Translations under genes and position numbers: made by a program
Source: Streptomyces rhizosphaerihabitans
GTDB taxonomy: Bacteria; Actinomycetota; Actinomycetes; Streptomycetales; Streptomycetaceae
Direction of reading: 5' to 3'
Length of the DNA: 64,000 nt
NCBI RefSeq assembly: GCF_025399795.1
Contig: NZ_JAODTZ010000014.1
Location: 1 to 64,000, forward strand
The notes under the pieces: generated by a model
Databases searched by the model: none
What the model saw: only the letters and a program-made list of their open reading frames with translations
Told to the model about the DNA's origin: nothing
Shown: positions 16,477-25,602 of the stretch, one piece after another
Layout of the letters: every line of letters starts with the position of its first letter
Position numbering within the stretch: the first letter of the stretch is position 1

Positions 16477-18176
16477 GCCCCACCAAATTTCCCACCGGTC
16501 CGGTCCACGGGCACGTCACCTTCCTGGGTGCCGGACCCGGAGATCCAGGGCTGCTGACACTGCGCGCCGTAGAGGCGCTGGCGAACGCGGACGTCCTCGT
16601 CGCCGAGCACGAGGTGCTCGACGTGGTGCGCGTTCACGCCAGACAAGGCGTCGCCGTTCTGAACACGGATCCGGACACTTCGCCGGTTCCGTACCAGGGC
16701 ACAGGCACGCCTCAGCTGACGGTTGTTGACAGCGCGTCAACGACCGTTGGTGACCCCGCGTCGAGGGACGCTGCCAATCTTGTCATGACGGCCGCGCGGG
16801 GCGGCAAGCGGGTCGTACGTGCGGTGTCCGGTGACCCCGGGCTCGACACCTACGCCGCCGAGGAGATGCTGGCCTGCGCCCGCGCGGGCGTTCCGTTCGA
16901 GGTCGTGCCCGGCATCGCGGCCGCCGTCGGTGTGCCCGCCTACGCGGGTGTGCCGCTGCGGGACGCGCAGGGCGCGGACGTACGGTTCGTCGACGCGCGG
17001 ACCGCCTCGAACCGCTGCTGGACCGAGGTCGGCGCCTCCGACGGCACCGTCGTGGTGTCGGCGACGCTCGACTCGGTGGCCGCGGCCGCGGGTGAACTGG
17101 TGGCCTCCGGCCGCAAGCCCGACACCCCGATGTCCGTGACGATCGCCGGTACGACGACTCGTCAGCGCACCTGGTCGGCCACCCTCGGCACGATCGCCCA
17201 GACGCTGAAGCAGGCGAAGGTGCTGCCGTCCCCGGACGGTGGCCGCCCGGTGATAGCCGTGGTCGGTGAGCGTTCCTCCGCTGCCCAGCGCGACCAGTTG
17301 TCGTGGTTCGAGTCCAAGCCGCTGTTCGGCTGGAAGGTGCTCGTGCCGCGCACGAAGGAGCAGGCGGCGTCGCTCTCCGACCAGCTTCGGTCGTACGGGG
17401 CCGTGCCGTACGAGGTGCCGACGATCGCCGTCGAACCTCCGCGCACGCCCCAGCAGATGGAGCGCGCGGTCAAGGGCCTGGTGACGGGCCGCTACGAGTG
17501 GATCGCCTTCACCTCGGTGAACGCGGTCAAGGCCGTGCGGGAGAAGTTCGAGGAGTACGGGCTCGACGCCCGTGCCTTCGCGGGCATCAAGGTCGCGGCG
17601 GTCGGCGAGTCGACCGCGAAGGCGCTCATCGCCTTCGGCGTGAAGCCGGACCTGGTGCCGAGCGGCGAGCAGTCGGCCGCGGGCCTGCTGGAGGACTGGC
17701 CGCCCTACGACCCGGTCTTCGACCCGATCGACCGTGTCTTCCTGCCCCGGGCCGACATCGCCACGGAGACCCTCGTCGCCGGGCTCATCGAGCTGGGCTG
17801 GGAGGTCGACGACGTCACGGCGTACCGCACCGTGCGCGCGTCGCCGCCGCCGGCGGACACCCGCGAGGCGATCAAGGGCGGCGGCTTCGACGCGGTGCTC
17901 TTCACCTCGTCGTCGACCGTGCGGAACCTGGTGGGCATCGCCGGCAAGCCGCACAACGTGACGGTGATCGCCTGTATCGGTCCCGCGACGGCCAAGACGG
18001 CCGAGGAGCACGGGCTGCGGGTCGACGTGATGGCTCCGGAGCCCTCCGTGCACAAGCTGGCGGAGGCGCTGGCGGACTTCGGCCTGCGCCGCCGTGCCGC
18101 CGCGCTGGACGCCGGTGACCCGGTCACCCGGCCGAGCGAGCGCCGTCCCGGCTCGCGGAGGCGTCGGACCACCTGA
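16473..18176 (+). CDS. hemD: Fused uroporphyrinogen-III C-methyltransferase / uroporphyrinogen-III synthase
   Basis: 567 aa, GTG start. Residues 10-260 are an S-adenosylmethionine methyltransferase of the SUMT/CobA type (FLGAGPGDPGLLT at 17-29). Residues 275-545 are uroporphyrinogen-III synthase (VLVPRTKEQAASL, AFTSVNAVKAV, FTSSSTVRNLVG). The fusion closes the ring and also starts the branch to siroheme and cobalamin. The C-terminal RPGSRRRRTT tail is basic and unconserved. Last gene of the Rex operon; a strong hairpin follows 60 bases on. In S. coelicolor-like genomes hemB follows closely, but here it is 3.6 kb away. Confidence 0.95.
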   Translation: MSPTKFPTGPVHGHVTFLGAGPGDPGLLTLRAVEALANADVLVAEHEVLDVVRVHARQGVAVLNTDPDTSPVPYQGTGTPQLTVVDSASTTVGDPASRDAANLVMTAARGGKRVVRAVSGDPGLDTYAAEEMLACARAGVPFEVVPGIAAAVGVPAYAGVPLRDAQGADVRFVDARTASNRCWTEVGASDGTVVVSATLDSVAAAAGELVASGRKPDTPMSVTIAGTTTRQRTWSATLGTIAQTLKQAKVLPSPDGGRPVIAVVGERSSAAQRDQLSWFESKPLFGWKVLVPRTKEQAASLSDQLRSYGAVPYEVPTIAVEPPRTPQQMERAVKGLVTGRYEWIAFTSVNAVKAVREKFEEYGLDARAFAGIKVAAVGESTAKALIAFGVKPDLVPSGEQSAAGLLEDWPPYDPVFDPIDRVFLPRADIATETLVAGLIELGWEVDDVTAYRTVRASPPPADTREAIKGGGFDAVLFTSSSTVRNLVGIAGKPHNVTVIACIGPATAKTAEEHGLRVDVMAPEPSVHKLAEALADFGLRRRAAALDAGDPVTRPSERRPGSRRRRTT

Positions 18177-18238
18177 CGCCGGTGGGGGCGCGTGACGCGG
18201 TCCACGACCCGGCACACGCCCCGCGTCCTTGAAGCGCA

Positions 18239-18275
18239 CACGCCCCGCCGTCTCTTACGGAGACGGCGGGGCGTG
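18239..18275 (+). terminator. Terminator after hemD
   Basis: Perfect stem of 14 bases (CGCCCCGCCGTCTC / GAGACGGCGGGGCG, extended by two pairs) with a TTACG loop. It separates hemD from the convergent DUF397 gene. Confidence 0.85.
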
Positions 18276-18292
18276 CTTCGTTGTGCGGCCGG

Positions 18293-18487
18293 TCAGGCGG
18301 ACGGCAGGAAGGCCGCCCAGCTGGTCGGGGCGAGGCTGAGGCGGGGGCCGTCGGGGTTCTTGGAGTCACGGACGAGGATGCGGGCCGGGACGGCGGCCAC
18401 CTCTACGCAGTCGGGACCGTCAGCTGTGCTGTAGCTGCTCTTTATCCACTCCGGCCTGGCGTCGGCCGCGGAAGCCTTGAGCGTCAT
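18293..18487 (-). CDS. DUF397-domain protein
   Basis: 64 aa. WIKSSYS, CVEVA, VRDSKNP and SWAAFL are the four DUF397 landmarks in order. DUF397 proteins are small Streptomyces partners of XRE-DUF5753 regulators (Scr/WhiJ-type systems). Its ATG overlaps the stop of the XRE gene (ATGA), so the two are translationally coupled. Confidence 0.93.
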   Translation of the reverse strand: MTLKASAADARPEWIKSSYSTADGPDCVEVAAVPARILVRDSKNPDGPRLSLAPTSWAAFLPSA

Positions 18488-19326
18488 GTCTTCGTGTCTC
18501 CCAGTGCTTTCTCGATGAAGGCCAACGACTCCTGGGGGCTGAGAGCCTGCGCGCGAAGGACTCCGTAGCGGATGTCGAGGACCGTCGTTTCCTTGGGGTC
18601 GGTCATCACCCGGCTGCTGAGAGGCGCCTCACTGAACGCGACGGTGCCCCCGTCTCTGAGCTTGAGGAGCCTGAACGAACCGTCGGTACCCGCGTTCTCC
18701 TCGCAGTCGAGGGGCAGGACTTGCAGGTCCACGTTGCGCCACTGGCTCACCTCCAACAGCCGTTCGAGCTGCTGTCGCATGACCATCTTGCCCCCGATGG
18801 GCCTGCGCAGAGTCGACTCGCACTGAACGAAGCTGAAGACGCGCGGTCCCGCAGAGGGATCGAGGATGTTCTGACGTGCGCAACGTGCCGCGACCTGTTG
18901 TTCCACCTCGTCCTCACTGAACGGTGGCCGGCGCGCGTCGAAGATCGCCCGTGCGTACTGTTCGGTCTGCAACAAGCCATGAATCACCGAGTTGTTGTAG
19001 GCGCCGAGTTCGATGGCGTCGGCCTCCAGCCTCCTCAGGTCCCGCACCTTCTTCGGGTACCGGACCTCGGCCAAGTCCTCCTTCAGTGCCGCGAGTCTGC
19101 CGCCCGCCGACAGGATCTCGTCCGCGCGGTCCAGGTACTCGGGCCGGGGGATGCGTCGGCCCCGTTCCACGGAGGAGACCTGCGCCTCCCCGTACCCGAT
19201 GGCCGCCCCGAACTCGGCCTGGGTGAGCCCGGCCGACTCCCGCCACAGCTTCAGCTGACGCTGGACGGTCCTCATCACGGCCCCGGCCTCTTCGTCGTCC
19301 TCCAGCCCCGCGTCCCCATCGCTCAC
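18484..19326 (-). CDS. XRE-family regulator with DUF5753 (WhiJ/Scr1-like)
   Basis: 280 aa from GTG 19326, chosen because GGGAGG lies eight bases upstream; the frame is open further but without family sequence. The helix-turn-helix is about residues 20-75 (ESAGLTQAEFGAAIGYGEAQ, VERGRR). DUF5753 covers about 100-275, with the typical YNNSVIHGLLQTEQYARA and a SFVQCESTLRR segment. Such proteins regulate development or antibiotic production together with a DUF397 partner. The DUF397 gene follows in an operon and an ATPase gene lies divergently. Confidence 0.93.
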   Translation of the reverse strand: MSDGDAGLEDDEEAGAVMRTVQRQLKLWRESAGLTQAEFGAAIGYGEAQVSSVERGRRIPRPEYLDRADEILSAGGRLAALKEDLAEVRYPKKVRDLRRLEADAIELGAYNNSVIHGLLQTEQYARAIFDARRPPFSEDEVEQQVAARCARQNILDPSAGPRVFSFVQCESTLRRPIGGKMVMRQQLERLLEVSQWRNVDLQVLPLDCEENAGTDGSFRLLKLRDGGTVAFSEAPLSSRVMTDPKETTVLDIRYGVLRAQALSPQESLAFIEKALGDTKT

Positions 19327-19485
19327 GCCCGCCGCCCTCCCGCCACGCGCTTCCCTGCCCAACCCGACACCGGCTCCCCGGTCACCCCGTACAGCCCGGA
19401 CAGAACCGGACGCCACCCGGACAGACACCGTCCGCACGGGCTGCCGTCCTTCACAGATTACGTACGCGAGAACACGCTGAGTCAC

Positions 19486-19911
19486 GTGAATCAGCGAACT
19501 GTGCACTCTCCGCTCCACCATTTCTCGGTGCCGCTCTCCGCCACCCGGCGCGGCGCCCGCCTCGCCCGGCTGCTCGCCGCCGAGCAACTGCACGACTGGG
19601 GACTGCCCTTGGACCCGGCCCGGCTCGTCGTCGCCGAACTCGCCTCGAACGCCGTCCTGCACGGCCGCGTCCCCGGCCGGAGTTTCCGTCTCACCCTGTC
19701 CGTCCTCGCTCCCCGGACACTGCGCGTGGAGGTCGCCGACGCCCGGGGCGAACGGTGGCCCACCCGGATGCGGGACGGCGCCGGAGGGCAAGCCGAGTCC
19801 GGCTACGGGCTGCTGATCGTGGCGGAGTTCGCGGACCGCTGGGGCGTTCGGTCGGGGCCGGTGCCGTGCAAGACGGTGTGGGCGGAACTCGATCTCGGGC
19901 CTCGCCGGTGA
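19486..19911 (+). CDS. RsbW-like ATP-binding (GHKL) regulatory protein
   Basis: 141 aa from GTG 19486, 160 bases from the divergent XRE gene. It has the N box ELASNAVLHG (about 50-59), the G1 box VADARGERWP, and the G2 lid SGYGLLIVAEFADRWG. This is the anti-sigma-factor kinase fold without a dimerisation domain. Such small ATPases accompany XRE/DUF397 genes in Streptomyces and may phosphorylate or sequester a partner. The frame extends upstream to 18721 but that part is the shadow of the XRE gene. Confidence 0.88.
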   Translation: MNQRTVHSPLHHFSVPLSATRRGARLARLLAAEQLHDWGLPLDPARLVVAELASNAVLHGRVPGRSFRLTLSVLAPRTLRVEVADARGERWPTRMRDGAGGQAESGYGLLIVAEFADRWGVRSGPVPCKTVWAELDLGPRR

Positions 19912-19971
19912 CGCGCGAACCGGAGCCCGGTGAGGAGTACTTCGGTGGCGGGAGCTTCGGGGCGGCGGGCG

Positions 19972-20025
19972 GTAAAAGACCAAAGAACCTGGGGGAAAAC
20001 CGACCAACCAACCAAACCAGGCTCA
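19972..20025. other. AT-rich island in the ATPase-HTH intergene
   Basis: A locally A-rich segment (GGTAAAAGACCAAAG, then ACCAACCAACCAAACC tandem) between two GC-rich genes. It may be a promoter for the HTH gene at 20197; no gene is seen in this 285-base gap. Confidence 0.4.
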
Positions 20026-20196
20026 TGTCACACGAGCGGGTGAAAGAGGCCTGTACGGGTGGCGCGCGGGCGGTCCGGACCTGCACGCTCGCCGCAGGCA
20101 ACACCCACAACTCAACATCCCCACACATGCTTCGGCCCCCGCCGGGACGGCAATCCCAGTGCGAGGGCCTGACCAACGAGGAAGTCGGCCTTCCCC

Positions 20197-21231
20197 ATGG
20201 CTGTCACCAAGCTTATCGATGCCCTGCGTCCGAGTCAGGGAGTACGGCGCAACGACACCCACTCCGGTGTCACGCACGTACGTGAGTACCAGCCCGACCG
20301 GTACACGATCGTCGGGAACCACCTCGCCCAGCACCGGGGGCTCTCCGCGACCGCGGTCGGGATCGCCGTGCACATCCTGTCGCTGCCCGAGGGCGCGCGG
20401 GTCGACATCCGCAGCCTCGCCGAGTGGTTCCCCGAGGGGCGGGCCCGGATCGCCTGCGCGCTGCGGGAGTTGGAGGCGCGCGGCTACGTCGAGCGGGTCC
20501 GGGAGCGGCTCCCGTCCGGGCAGATGATCACCCGTACGTACGCGTACCACGCCCCCGCGCTCACCCGGGCCCGGCGGGAGGGAGAGCCGGAAACGGCCGC
20601 CGCCCCGGCAGCCCCGCCGATGACGGCTGCCCCGCCCCCGAACCGGGCGGCCTCGTACCTCACGGCTCCGGACTTCCCCGCCTCCGGCGGCTTGCCCTGC
20701 GACGCCGTGCCCGAGCCGGTCACGGCACCCGACGCCGTACACGTCAGCACATCGGCCACCGAGGCCGAGACCGCCGAGCCCCCGAAGCCGTCCCGCGACG
20801 AGCACCACGACAAGGCGGAGGCACTGCTCGCCGGGCTGCGCCGGACCGACATCCGGTTGACGCTGTCCGGGCGGGAGGTGCGACGCCTGGCTCCCCTGGT
20901 CGTCGCCTGGTTCGAGAACGGTCTCGGCAGAGCGTCGGTGATCCATGCCCTGACCGACGGCCTTCCCCTCCATGTCCGACACCCGGCCGGCTTCCTCCGC
21001 AACCGCCTGCTGGACCTGCTTCCACCGGCACTGTCATCCCTTCCGGGGACAGGCGAGGCCGAGCCGCTCCCGAGTCGGCCCCTGCCCCCTCCACCCGCCA
21101 TGGCGACCTGCGAAGGCGGCTGCGACAGGGGCTTCAGAGCGCCGTTCCGGGGAGCGTGGTGCCGTGACTGCCGTGCCGCCCGCCCCGGCGAAGCTCCCGT
21201 GGCTCCGGCGGACGTACCGGCCTTCGTCTGA
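20197..21231 (+). CDS. Helix-turn-helix protein with C-terminal CxxxC/CxxC
   Basis: 344 aa. Residues 28-110 form a winged-helix resembling a replication-initiator/RepA-N type domain: YTIVGNHLAQHRGLSATAVG, LAEWFPEGRARIACALRELE. A Pro/Ala-rich linker covers 120-210. Residues 215-275 form a helical domain, and the end carries CEGGC and WCRDC, a possible Zn site. Paralogous proteins are common in Streptomyces genomes with no assigned role. It is followed 20 bases later by a small gene in the same direction. Confidence 0.8.
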   Translation: MAVTKLIDALRPSQGVRRNDTHSGVTHVREYQPDRYTIVGNHLAQHRGLSATAVGIAVHILSLPEGARVDIRSLAEWFPEGRARIACALRELEARGYVERVRERLPSGQMITRTYAYHAPALTRARREGEPETAAAPAAPPMTAAPPPNRAASYLTAPDFPASGGLPCDAVPEPVTAPDAVHVSTSATEAETAEPPKPSRDEHHDKAEALLAGLRRTDIRLTLSGREVRRLAPLVVAWFENGLGRASVIHALTDGLPLHVRHPAGFLRNRLLDLLPPALSSLPGTGEAEPLPSRPLPPPPAMATCEGGCDRGFRAPFRGAWCRDCRAARPGEAPVAPADVPAFV

Positions 21232-21251
21232 GTCTCCCGAGAGGAACGACC

Positions 21252-21602
21252 TTGCACGTACACGCGGCCCACTCCGCCTACGCGGGCGTCTACCACGACC
21301 TGCTCCGGGTCTCCAGCACCCTCGACGCCCTGCGAAATGCCGGTACCGGTGACGACCCAGGCGTCGAGCCGTACGCGGGGGCTGCCATGTGGGGAGTCCG
21401 GTTCGCCCTGGCCATGCTCCACCGCGACCTGCCCTGCCAGCCTCCCCCGCCCCACGGCGACCGGACCACCGAGAAGCTTCTGTCTCTCTGCGCCGACTGG
21501 CGCGACGCCGCCCTGGAGATCGGAGAGTTCGCCCCGGAGCCCGTCCTGCGGCTCGTCACCGGAGAGACGGGAGCGGAGGCCGCTTCCACGCAGGAGGCGT
21601 AG
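21252..21602 (+). CDS. Hypothetical protein conserved beside HTH paralogues
   Basis: 116 aa from a TTG at 21252, with GAGGAAC six bases upstream. Soluble, helical, no known motif; AAMWGVRFALAMLHRDLP is the most regular part. It follows the HTH gene by 20 bases and is probably in its operon. I do not recognise the family. Confidence 0.65.
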   Translation: MHVHAAHSAYAGVYHDLLRVSSTLDALRNAGTGDDPGVEPYAGAAMWGVRFALAMLHRDLPCQPPPPHGDRTTEKLLSLCADWRDAALEIGEFAPEPVLRLVTGETGAEAASTQEA

Positions 21603-21773
21603 GAGGCGTAGGAGGGACGGGGCATATCGAGCAGGCGAGACTTCGGTGATTCGCCTGGGATGTCTGCCTGCTGCGTCCCTGGAGCCACGACTGACGGACT
21701 CCGCCCAGGGGCCCGGCGGGCTCCGACGCCGAGTCGGTAAAGGGGCCCCCGTGGCGGGCGTAGCGTAGAGCGC

Positions 21774-22766
21774 ATGACGAAGTACGGATCCTTTCCCGGT
21801 ACGCGTCCCCGGCGGCTGCGTACCACTCCTGCCATGCGTCGGATGGTCGCCGAGACCCGGCTGCACCCGGCCGACTTCATCCTCCCCGCGTTCGTCCGCG
21901 AGGGTGTGAGCGAGCCGGTGCCGATCAGCTCGATGCCCGGGGTCGTGCAGCACACGCGGGACAGCCTGAAGAAGGCGGCCGTGGAGGCGCTGGAGGCCGG
22001 GGTCTCCGGGATCATGCTGTTCGGGGTTCCCGAGGAGGCGAAGAAGGACGCCGTGGGGACGCCCGGCACCGACCCCGACGGGATTCTGCAGGTCGCCCTG
22101 CGTGATGTCCGCGCCGAGGTCGGCGACGAACTGCTCGTCATGTCCGACCTGTGCCTCGACGAGACCACCGACCACGGGCACTGCGGTGTGCTCGACGACC
22201 AGGGCCGGGTCGACAACGACGCGACCCTGGAGCGGTACGCCGAGATGGCCCAGGTGCAGGCCGACGCGGGCGCCCATGTCGTGGGCCCCAGCGGGATGAT
22301 GGACGGGCAGATCGGCGTCATCCGTGACGCCCTCGACCAGATCGGCCGCGAGGACGTGGCCATCCTCGCCTACACCGTGAAGTACTCCTCCGCCTTCTTC
22401 GGTCCCTTCCGGGAGGCCGTCGGCTCCTCGCTCAAGGGCGACCGCAAGACGTACCAGCAGGACCCGGCCAACGCGCGGGAGTCCCTGCGGGAGTTGGCGC
22501 TGGACCTGGAGGAGGGCGCCGACATGGTGATGGTGAAGCCCGCCGGTCCCTACCTCGACATCCTCGCCCGCGTCGCCGACGCGGTGGACGTGCCGGTCGC
22601 CGCCTACCAGATCTCCGGCGAGTACTCGATGATCGAGGCCGCCGCCGAGAAGGGCTGGATCGACCGGGACAAGGCGATCATGGAGACCCTGACCGGCATC
22701 AAGCGGGCCGGCGCCCAGAACATCCTCACGTACTGGGCGACCGAGGCCGCGCTGAAGCTGCGCTGA
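21774..22766 (+). CDS. hemB: Porphobilinogen synthase (delta-aminolevulinic acid dehydratase)
   Basis: 330 aa, full length. The two Schiff-base lysines are Lys203 (YTVKYSS) and Lys255 (VMVKPAG). The metal-binding segment reads Cys127-Leu-Asp129 ... GHC137, i.e. two of the three Zn cysteines with Asp in the middle place, a hybrid of the Zn and Mg types. It condenses two 5-aminolevulinates to porphobilinogen. It is separated from rex-hemACD by five genes and a terminator, so it may have its own promoter and escape Rex. Confidence 0.97.
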   Translation: MTKYGSFPGTRPRRLRTTPAMRRMVAETRLHPADFILPAFVREGVSEPVPISSMPGVVQHTRDSLKKAAVEALEAGVSGIMLFGVPEEAKKDAVGTPGTDPDGILQVALRDVRAEVGDELLVMSDLCLDETTDHGHCGVLDDQGRVDNDATLERYAEMAQVQADAGAHVVGPSGMMDGQIGVIRDALDQIGREDVAILAYTVKYSSAFFGPFREAVGSSLKGDRKTYQQDPANARESLRELALDLEEGADMVMVKPAGPYLDILARVADAVDVPVAAYQISGEYSMIEAAAEKGWIDRDKAIMETLTGIKRAGAQNILTYWATEAALKLR

Positions 22767-22827
22767 CCGACCGGCGGTCGGGGCGGTCCGGGCGGTTCCG
22801 GCGACCTCGATAGGGGCCCCGACCCGC

Positions 22828-23574
22828 TCAGTACGCGAGCGCCGCGTCCAGGGTCTGCTGCCAGTACGTCACCGTGAGCTTGTCGTCCACGTAGACGCCC
22901 TTCGCGGGGAGGGCCGGAGTCGCGCCGCGGCCCTTGTCGAAGCCGATCTCCAGAGTCTTGGCGGTGTAGCCGTTGGCCCCGCTGCCGTCGGCTGCCGACA
23001 GCAGTACACCGGCGTAGCCCGACTCGCCGGGGGCGAGGGTCACGACCGCCTGCGGGTGCGTCTCCTCCGCGACCGGCGGGACGGACTGGGCCTCGGCGAA
23101 CCGGGCGATCGGATAGCCCGTCAGGTCGCAGTTCTTCGTGCCGGTGTTGGTGACGGTGAGCAGCAGGTGGTTGAGCGGACGGGACACCGCGGTCGCGGTG
23201 GTCTTCGTCGTGGAGCCGTCGCAGGCGACGTTCCTGGTGCCGGTCTTGGAGCCGGTCTGCCCGGTGGAGCCGGTCTTGGAGCCGGTGCCGGTCTTCTTGC
23301 CGGAGCTCTGTGCGGAGCCGGCAGCCGTGGACGTGCTCTTCGAGCCGCCCGTGGAGCTCGCGGTGCCGCTGCCCGCGGGCTTCGCCGTCGTACCCGCGTC
23401 GGTTGCCGGGCCGCTCGGCTGCGCCGAGGAAGCGGACGTGTCGGACGGGCCCTCGCCGCGTACGCCGTTGCCGTCGTTGCACGCCGTGAGAGTGAGCGCG
23501 GCGAGTGCGACCGCCGTGGCGGCGAGGAAGCGGGTGCGGGCGGTGCGTGCGGTCCGGGTGGTGCGTGCGGACAT
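22828..23574 (-). CDS. DUF4232 lipoprotein
   Basis: 248 aa. A twin-Arg-rich, positively charged N-terminus and a hydrophobic helix end in LTLTAC (Cys32), a lipobox. Residues 35-112 are a Ser/Thr/Gly/Lys-rich wall-spanning linker with TGSKTGS-type repeats. The DUF4232 beta-sandwich is residues 113-248 with two cysteines (CDG and NCDLTGYP) likely bridged. Extracytoplasmic and membrane-tethered; function unknown. Divergent from the HTH protein at 23784. Confidence 0.85.
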   Translation of the reverse strand: MSARTTRTARTARTRFLAATAVALAALTLTACNDGNGVRGEGPSDTSASSAQPSGPATDAGTTAKPAGSGTASSTGGSKSTSTAAGSAQSSGKKTGTGSKTGSTGQTGSKTGTRNVACDGSTTKTTATAVSRPLNHLLLTVTNTGTKNCDLTGYPIARFAEAQSVPPVAEETHPQAVVTLAPGESGYAGVLLSAADGSGANGYTAKTLEIGFDKGRGATPALPAKGVYVDDKLTVTYWQQTLDAALAY

Positions 23575-23783
23575 GGTGATCCCCCTGGGGTGTCGCTGGT
23601 GGGTCGGCCGCTCGACCGGTCGGCGGGAGCGGCGTGCTTGGATGAACGAAGCTTGTGCGGTATTCCGTCCCGGCTGCCACCATCGCCGGGGTATTCGGGA
23701 CGCTGGAACGCTCGCACAGGGTCTGAGCTGGGAAAACGGTGTTGTCCTGGAACACGGTCCGGGACGCGGGGGATGGAGGAACG

Positions 23784-25208
23784 GTGGCGGGGGACGATTT
23801 CACGGGACTGCTGCGGGAGCTGAAGGCCCGGTCCGGGCTCAGTTACGGGGTGCTCGCCAAACGGCTGCACGTGAGTACGTCCACGTTGCACCGGTACGTC
23901 AACGGGGATGCCGTACCGACGGATTACGCGCCTGTAGAGCGCCTCGCGCGTCTGTGCCGGGCGACTCCGGAGGAGCTGATCGAGCTGCACCGGAGCTGGG
24001 CCCTCGCGCACGCGCTGCGGAGGCAGAAGGCCCCGGGTGCGGGGACCCCGCCGGCAGCGGCGTCGGCGTCGGCGTCGGTCGCGGTCCCGGGAGGCGATGG
24101 GGACGGCGCCGAGGCGACCACGGACAAGGGGGCCGGCTCTGCCCCGGGTGACGGGGCGGCGGCCGGGAGCCCGACGGATTCGGTGTCACGGGTGAGGCGG
24201 GAGACCGTGGCCCCGGCCCCGGATCCGGCTTCGGTGCCCGGGTCGGAGCCGGTGCGAGTGCCGGTGCCTGTGCCGGCGCAGGAACCGGCGAAACGGAGCC
24301 GGCGGTCTCTGCTGCTCGCCGGTGCCGTCGCCGCCGCGCTGGCCGCGATCGTGTCCACCACACTGGCCGTTCACTTCGGGTCGGACGGCGGTGGCGACGA
24401 CTCCAAGGGAGAGGCCGTCGCCCTCGGCGTGCCGCGGACTGCGGGGACCCGGAGCGCGCAGGGTGGCCGTTCGACGCCCGAGGCCCACCGGGGATCGGCC
24501 TCGGCGTCCGCCTCGCACGGCGGCAGTCCCAAGGCGTCCGTCTCGTCGATCGGCGGACCCGTCCCGCAGGACAGCGCGGCCGGGGACGGCGCGGCCGGGG
24601 ACGGCGCCGGCGCACCGGCCGTCGTCGCCGACGCGTACAAGTGGGACGACCCGTGCAGTCAGCACTACCTGGTGAACCGGGACGCCCCGCAGGTGCCGCC
24701 GCCGCCGCCGAACGAGTCGGACGCACGCGGCTGGGTCACCGCGCTCGGCGGGGTCGCGAGCGGGGAGCAGATGCTCGCCCTGACGGTGCAGGGCACGGGC
24801 AGGGCGACCGTCGTCGTGGAAGCACTGCACGTGCGGGTGGTGCGGAAGGACGTTCCGCTCGCTTGGAACGACTACGCGATGGGCGTGGGCTGTGGCGGAG
24901 GTGTCGAGACGAAGTCGTTCACCGTGGACCTCGACGTGGGGCAGCCCGTGACCGCGCTCAAGGGCGGGCAGCGGGACTTCCCGTACAAGGTCAGCGAGTC
25001 CGATCCCGAGGTCTTCTACGTGGTCGCGGACGCACGGGCGCACGACGTCAGTTGGTACCTGGAACTCGACTGGTCCAGCGGGACCAAGAGTGGCACGGTG
25101 CGCGTCGACGACCACGGGAAGCCGTTCCGGACGAGCGGGAACACGGGCCGGCCCGTGTACAACCATCCGCTGGGCGGCAGCGAGTGGGTACCGGCTCCCA
25201 CCGAGTGA
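23784..25208 (+). CDS. One-TM protein with N-terminal XRE helix-turn-helix
   Basis: 474 aa from the GTG at 23784 after GGAGGA. Residues 5-65 are an XRE domain (LSYGVLAKRLHVSTSTLHRY). A long Ala/Pro/Gly-rich stretch leads to one TM helix near 182-202 (SLLLAGAVAAALAAIVSTTL), preceded by KRSRR, so the HTH is cytoplasmic. The outer part has a Ser/Gly linker and a beta-rich domain from about 290 (YKWDDPCSQHYLVN) to the end. It looks like a membrane-bound regulator that could couple an outer signal to DNA; that is inference. The adjacent divergent gene also encodes an extracytoplasmic beta-domain. Confidence 0.83.
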   Translation: MAGDDFTGLLRELKARSGLSYGVLAKRLHVSTSTLHRYVNGDAVPTDYAPVERLARLCRATPEELIELHRSWALAHALRRQKAPGAGTPPAAASASASVAVPGGDGDGAEATTDKGAGSAPGDGAAAGSPTDSVSRVRRETVAPAPDPASVPGSEPVRVPVPVPAQEPAKRSRRSLLLAGAVAAALAAIVSTTLAVHFGSDGGGDDSKGEAVALGVPRTAGTRSAQGGRSTPEAHRGSASASASHGGSPKASVSSIGGPVPQDSAAGDGAAGDGAGAPAVVADAYKWDDPCSQHYLVNRDAPQVPPPPPNESDARGWVTALGGVASGEQMLALTVQGTGRATVVVEALHVRVVRKDVPLAWNDYAMGVGCGGGVETKSFTVDLDVGQPVTALKGGQRDFPYKVSESDPEVFYVVADARAHDVSWYLELDWSSGTKSGTVRVDDHGKPFRTSGNTGRPVYNHPLGGSEWVPAPTE

Positions 25209-25281
25209 TCGGAGCACGAGCAAGTCCCTTCAGAGGTTGGGTTGTTGGCCGTTGAATGACGCGCCCCCAGGGAGGTGCCCC

Positions 25282-25470
25282 ATGTCCGGTGACGTCCTCG
25301 GCCAGGACCCCGCGGAGCTGAGAAGGAGGATCGACACCATCAAGGCGCACCCCGCCCGGGTCTACGACGTCTTCCTCGGCGGCAAGGACAACCACCCGGT
25401 CGACCGGAACGCGGCCGCCGCCGCGCTCGCCGCCGGTCCCCGGGGTTACCTCGACGTCCGGCACAACCGC
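25282..25470 (+). pseudogene. 5' remnant of a SAM-dependent methyltransferase (DUF574/PF04672 type)
   Basis: GGGAGGT and an ATG are intact and about 63 codons match the family start: IDTIKAHPARVYDVFLGGKDN and then GYLDVRHNR. Full members are ~270 aa and continue with the SAM-binding DIGTG motif, which is missing here. After HNR the frame stays open to 25578 but changes to Cys/Pro-rich unrelated sequence running into the leader of the next gene, so the 3' three quarters appear deleted. Confidence 0.8.
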
Positions 25471-25602
25471 GTGTACGTGGCGACGGGCGTCAAACCCTGT
25501 ATGCCGTCGGCGAGTTGCTGTCCGTCCCCATGTCCGTATCCCGGAATCGACGGGTGCGGGCGACACGCACCGGCCTAGGGTGCGGGCACGAGCGGACCCC
25601 GG

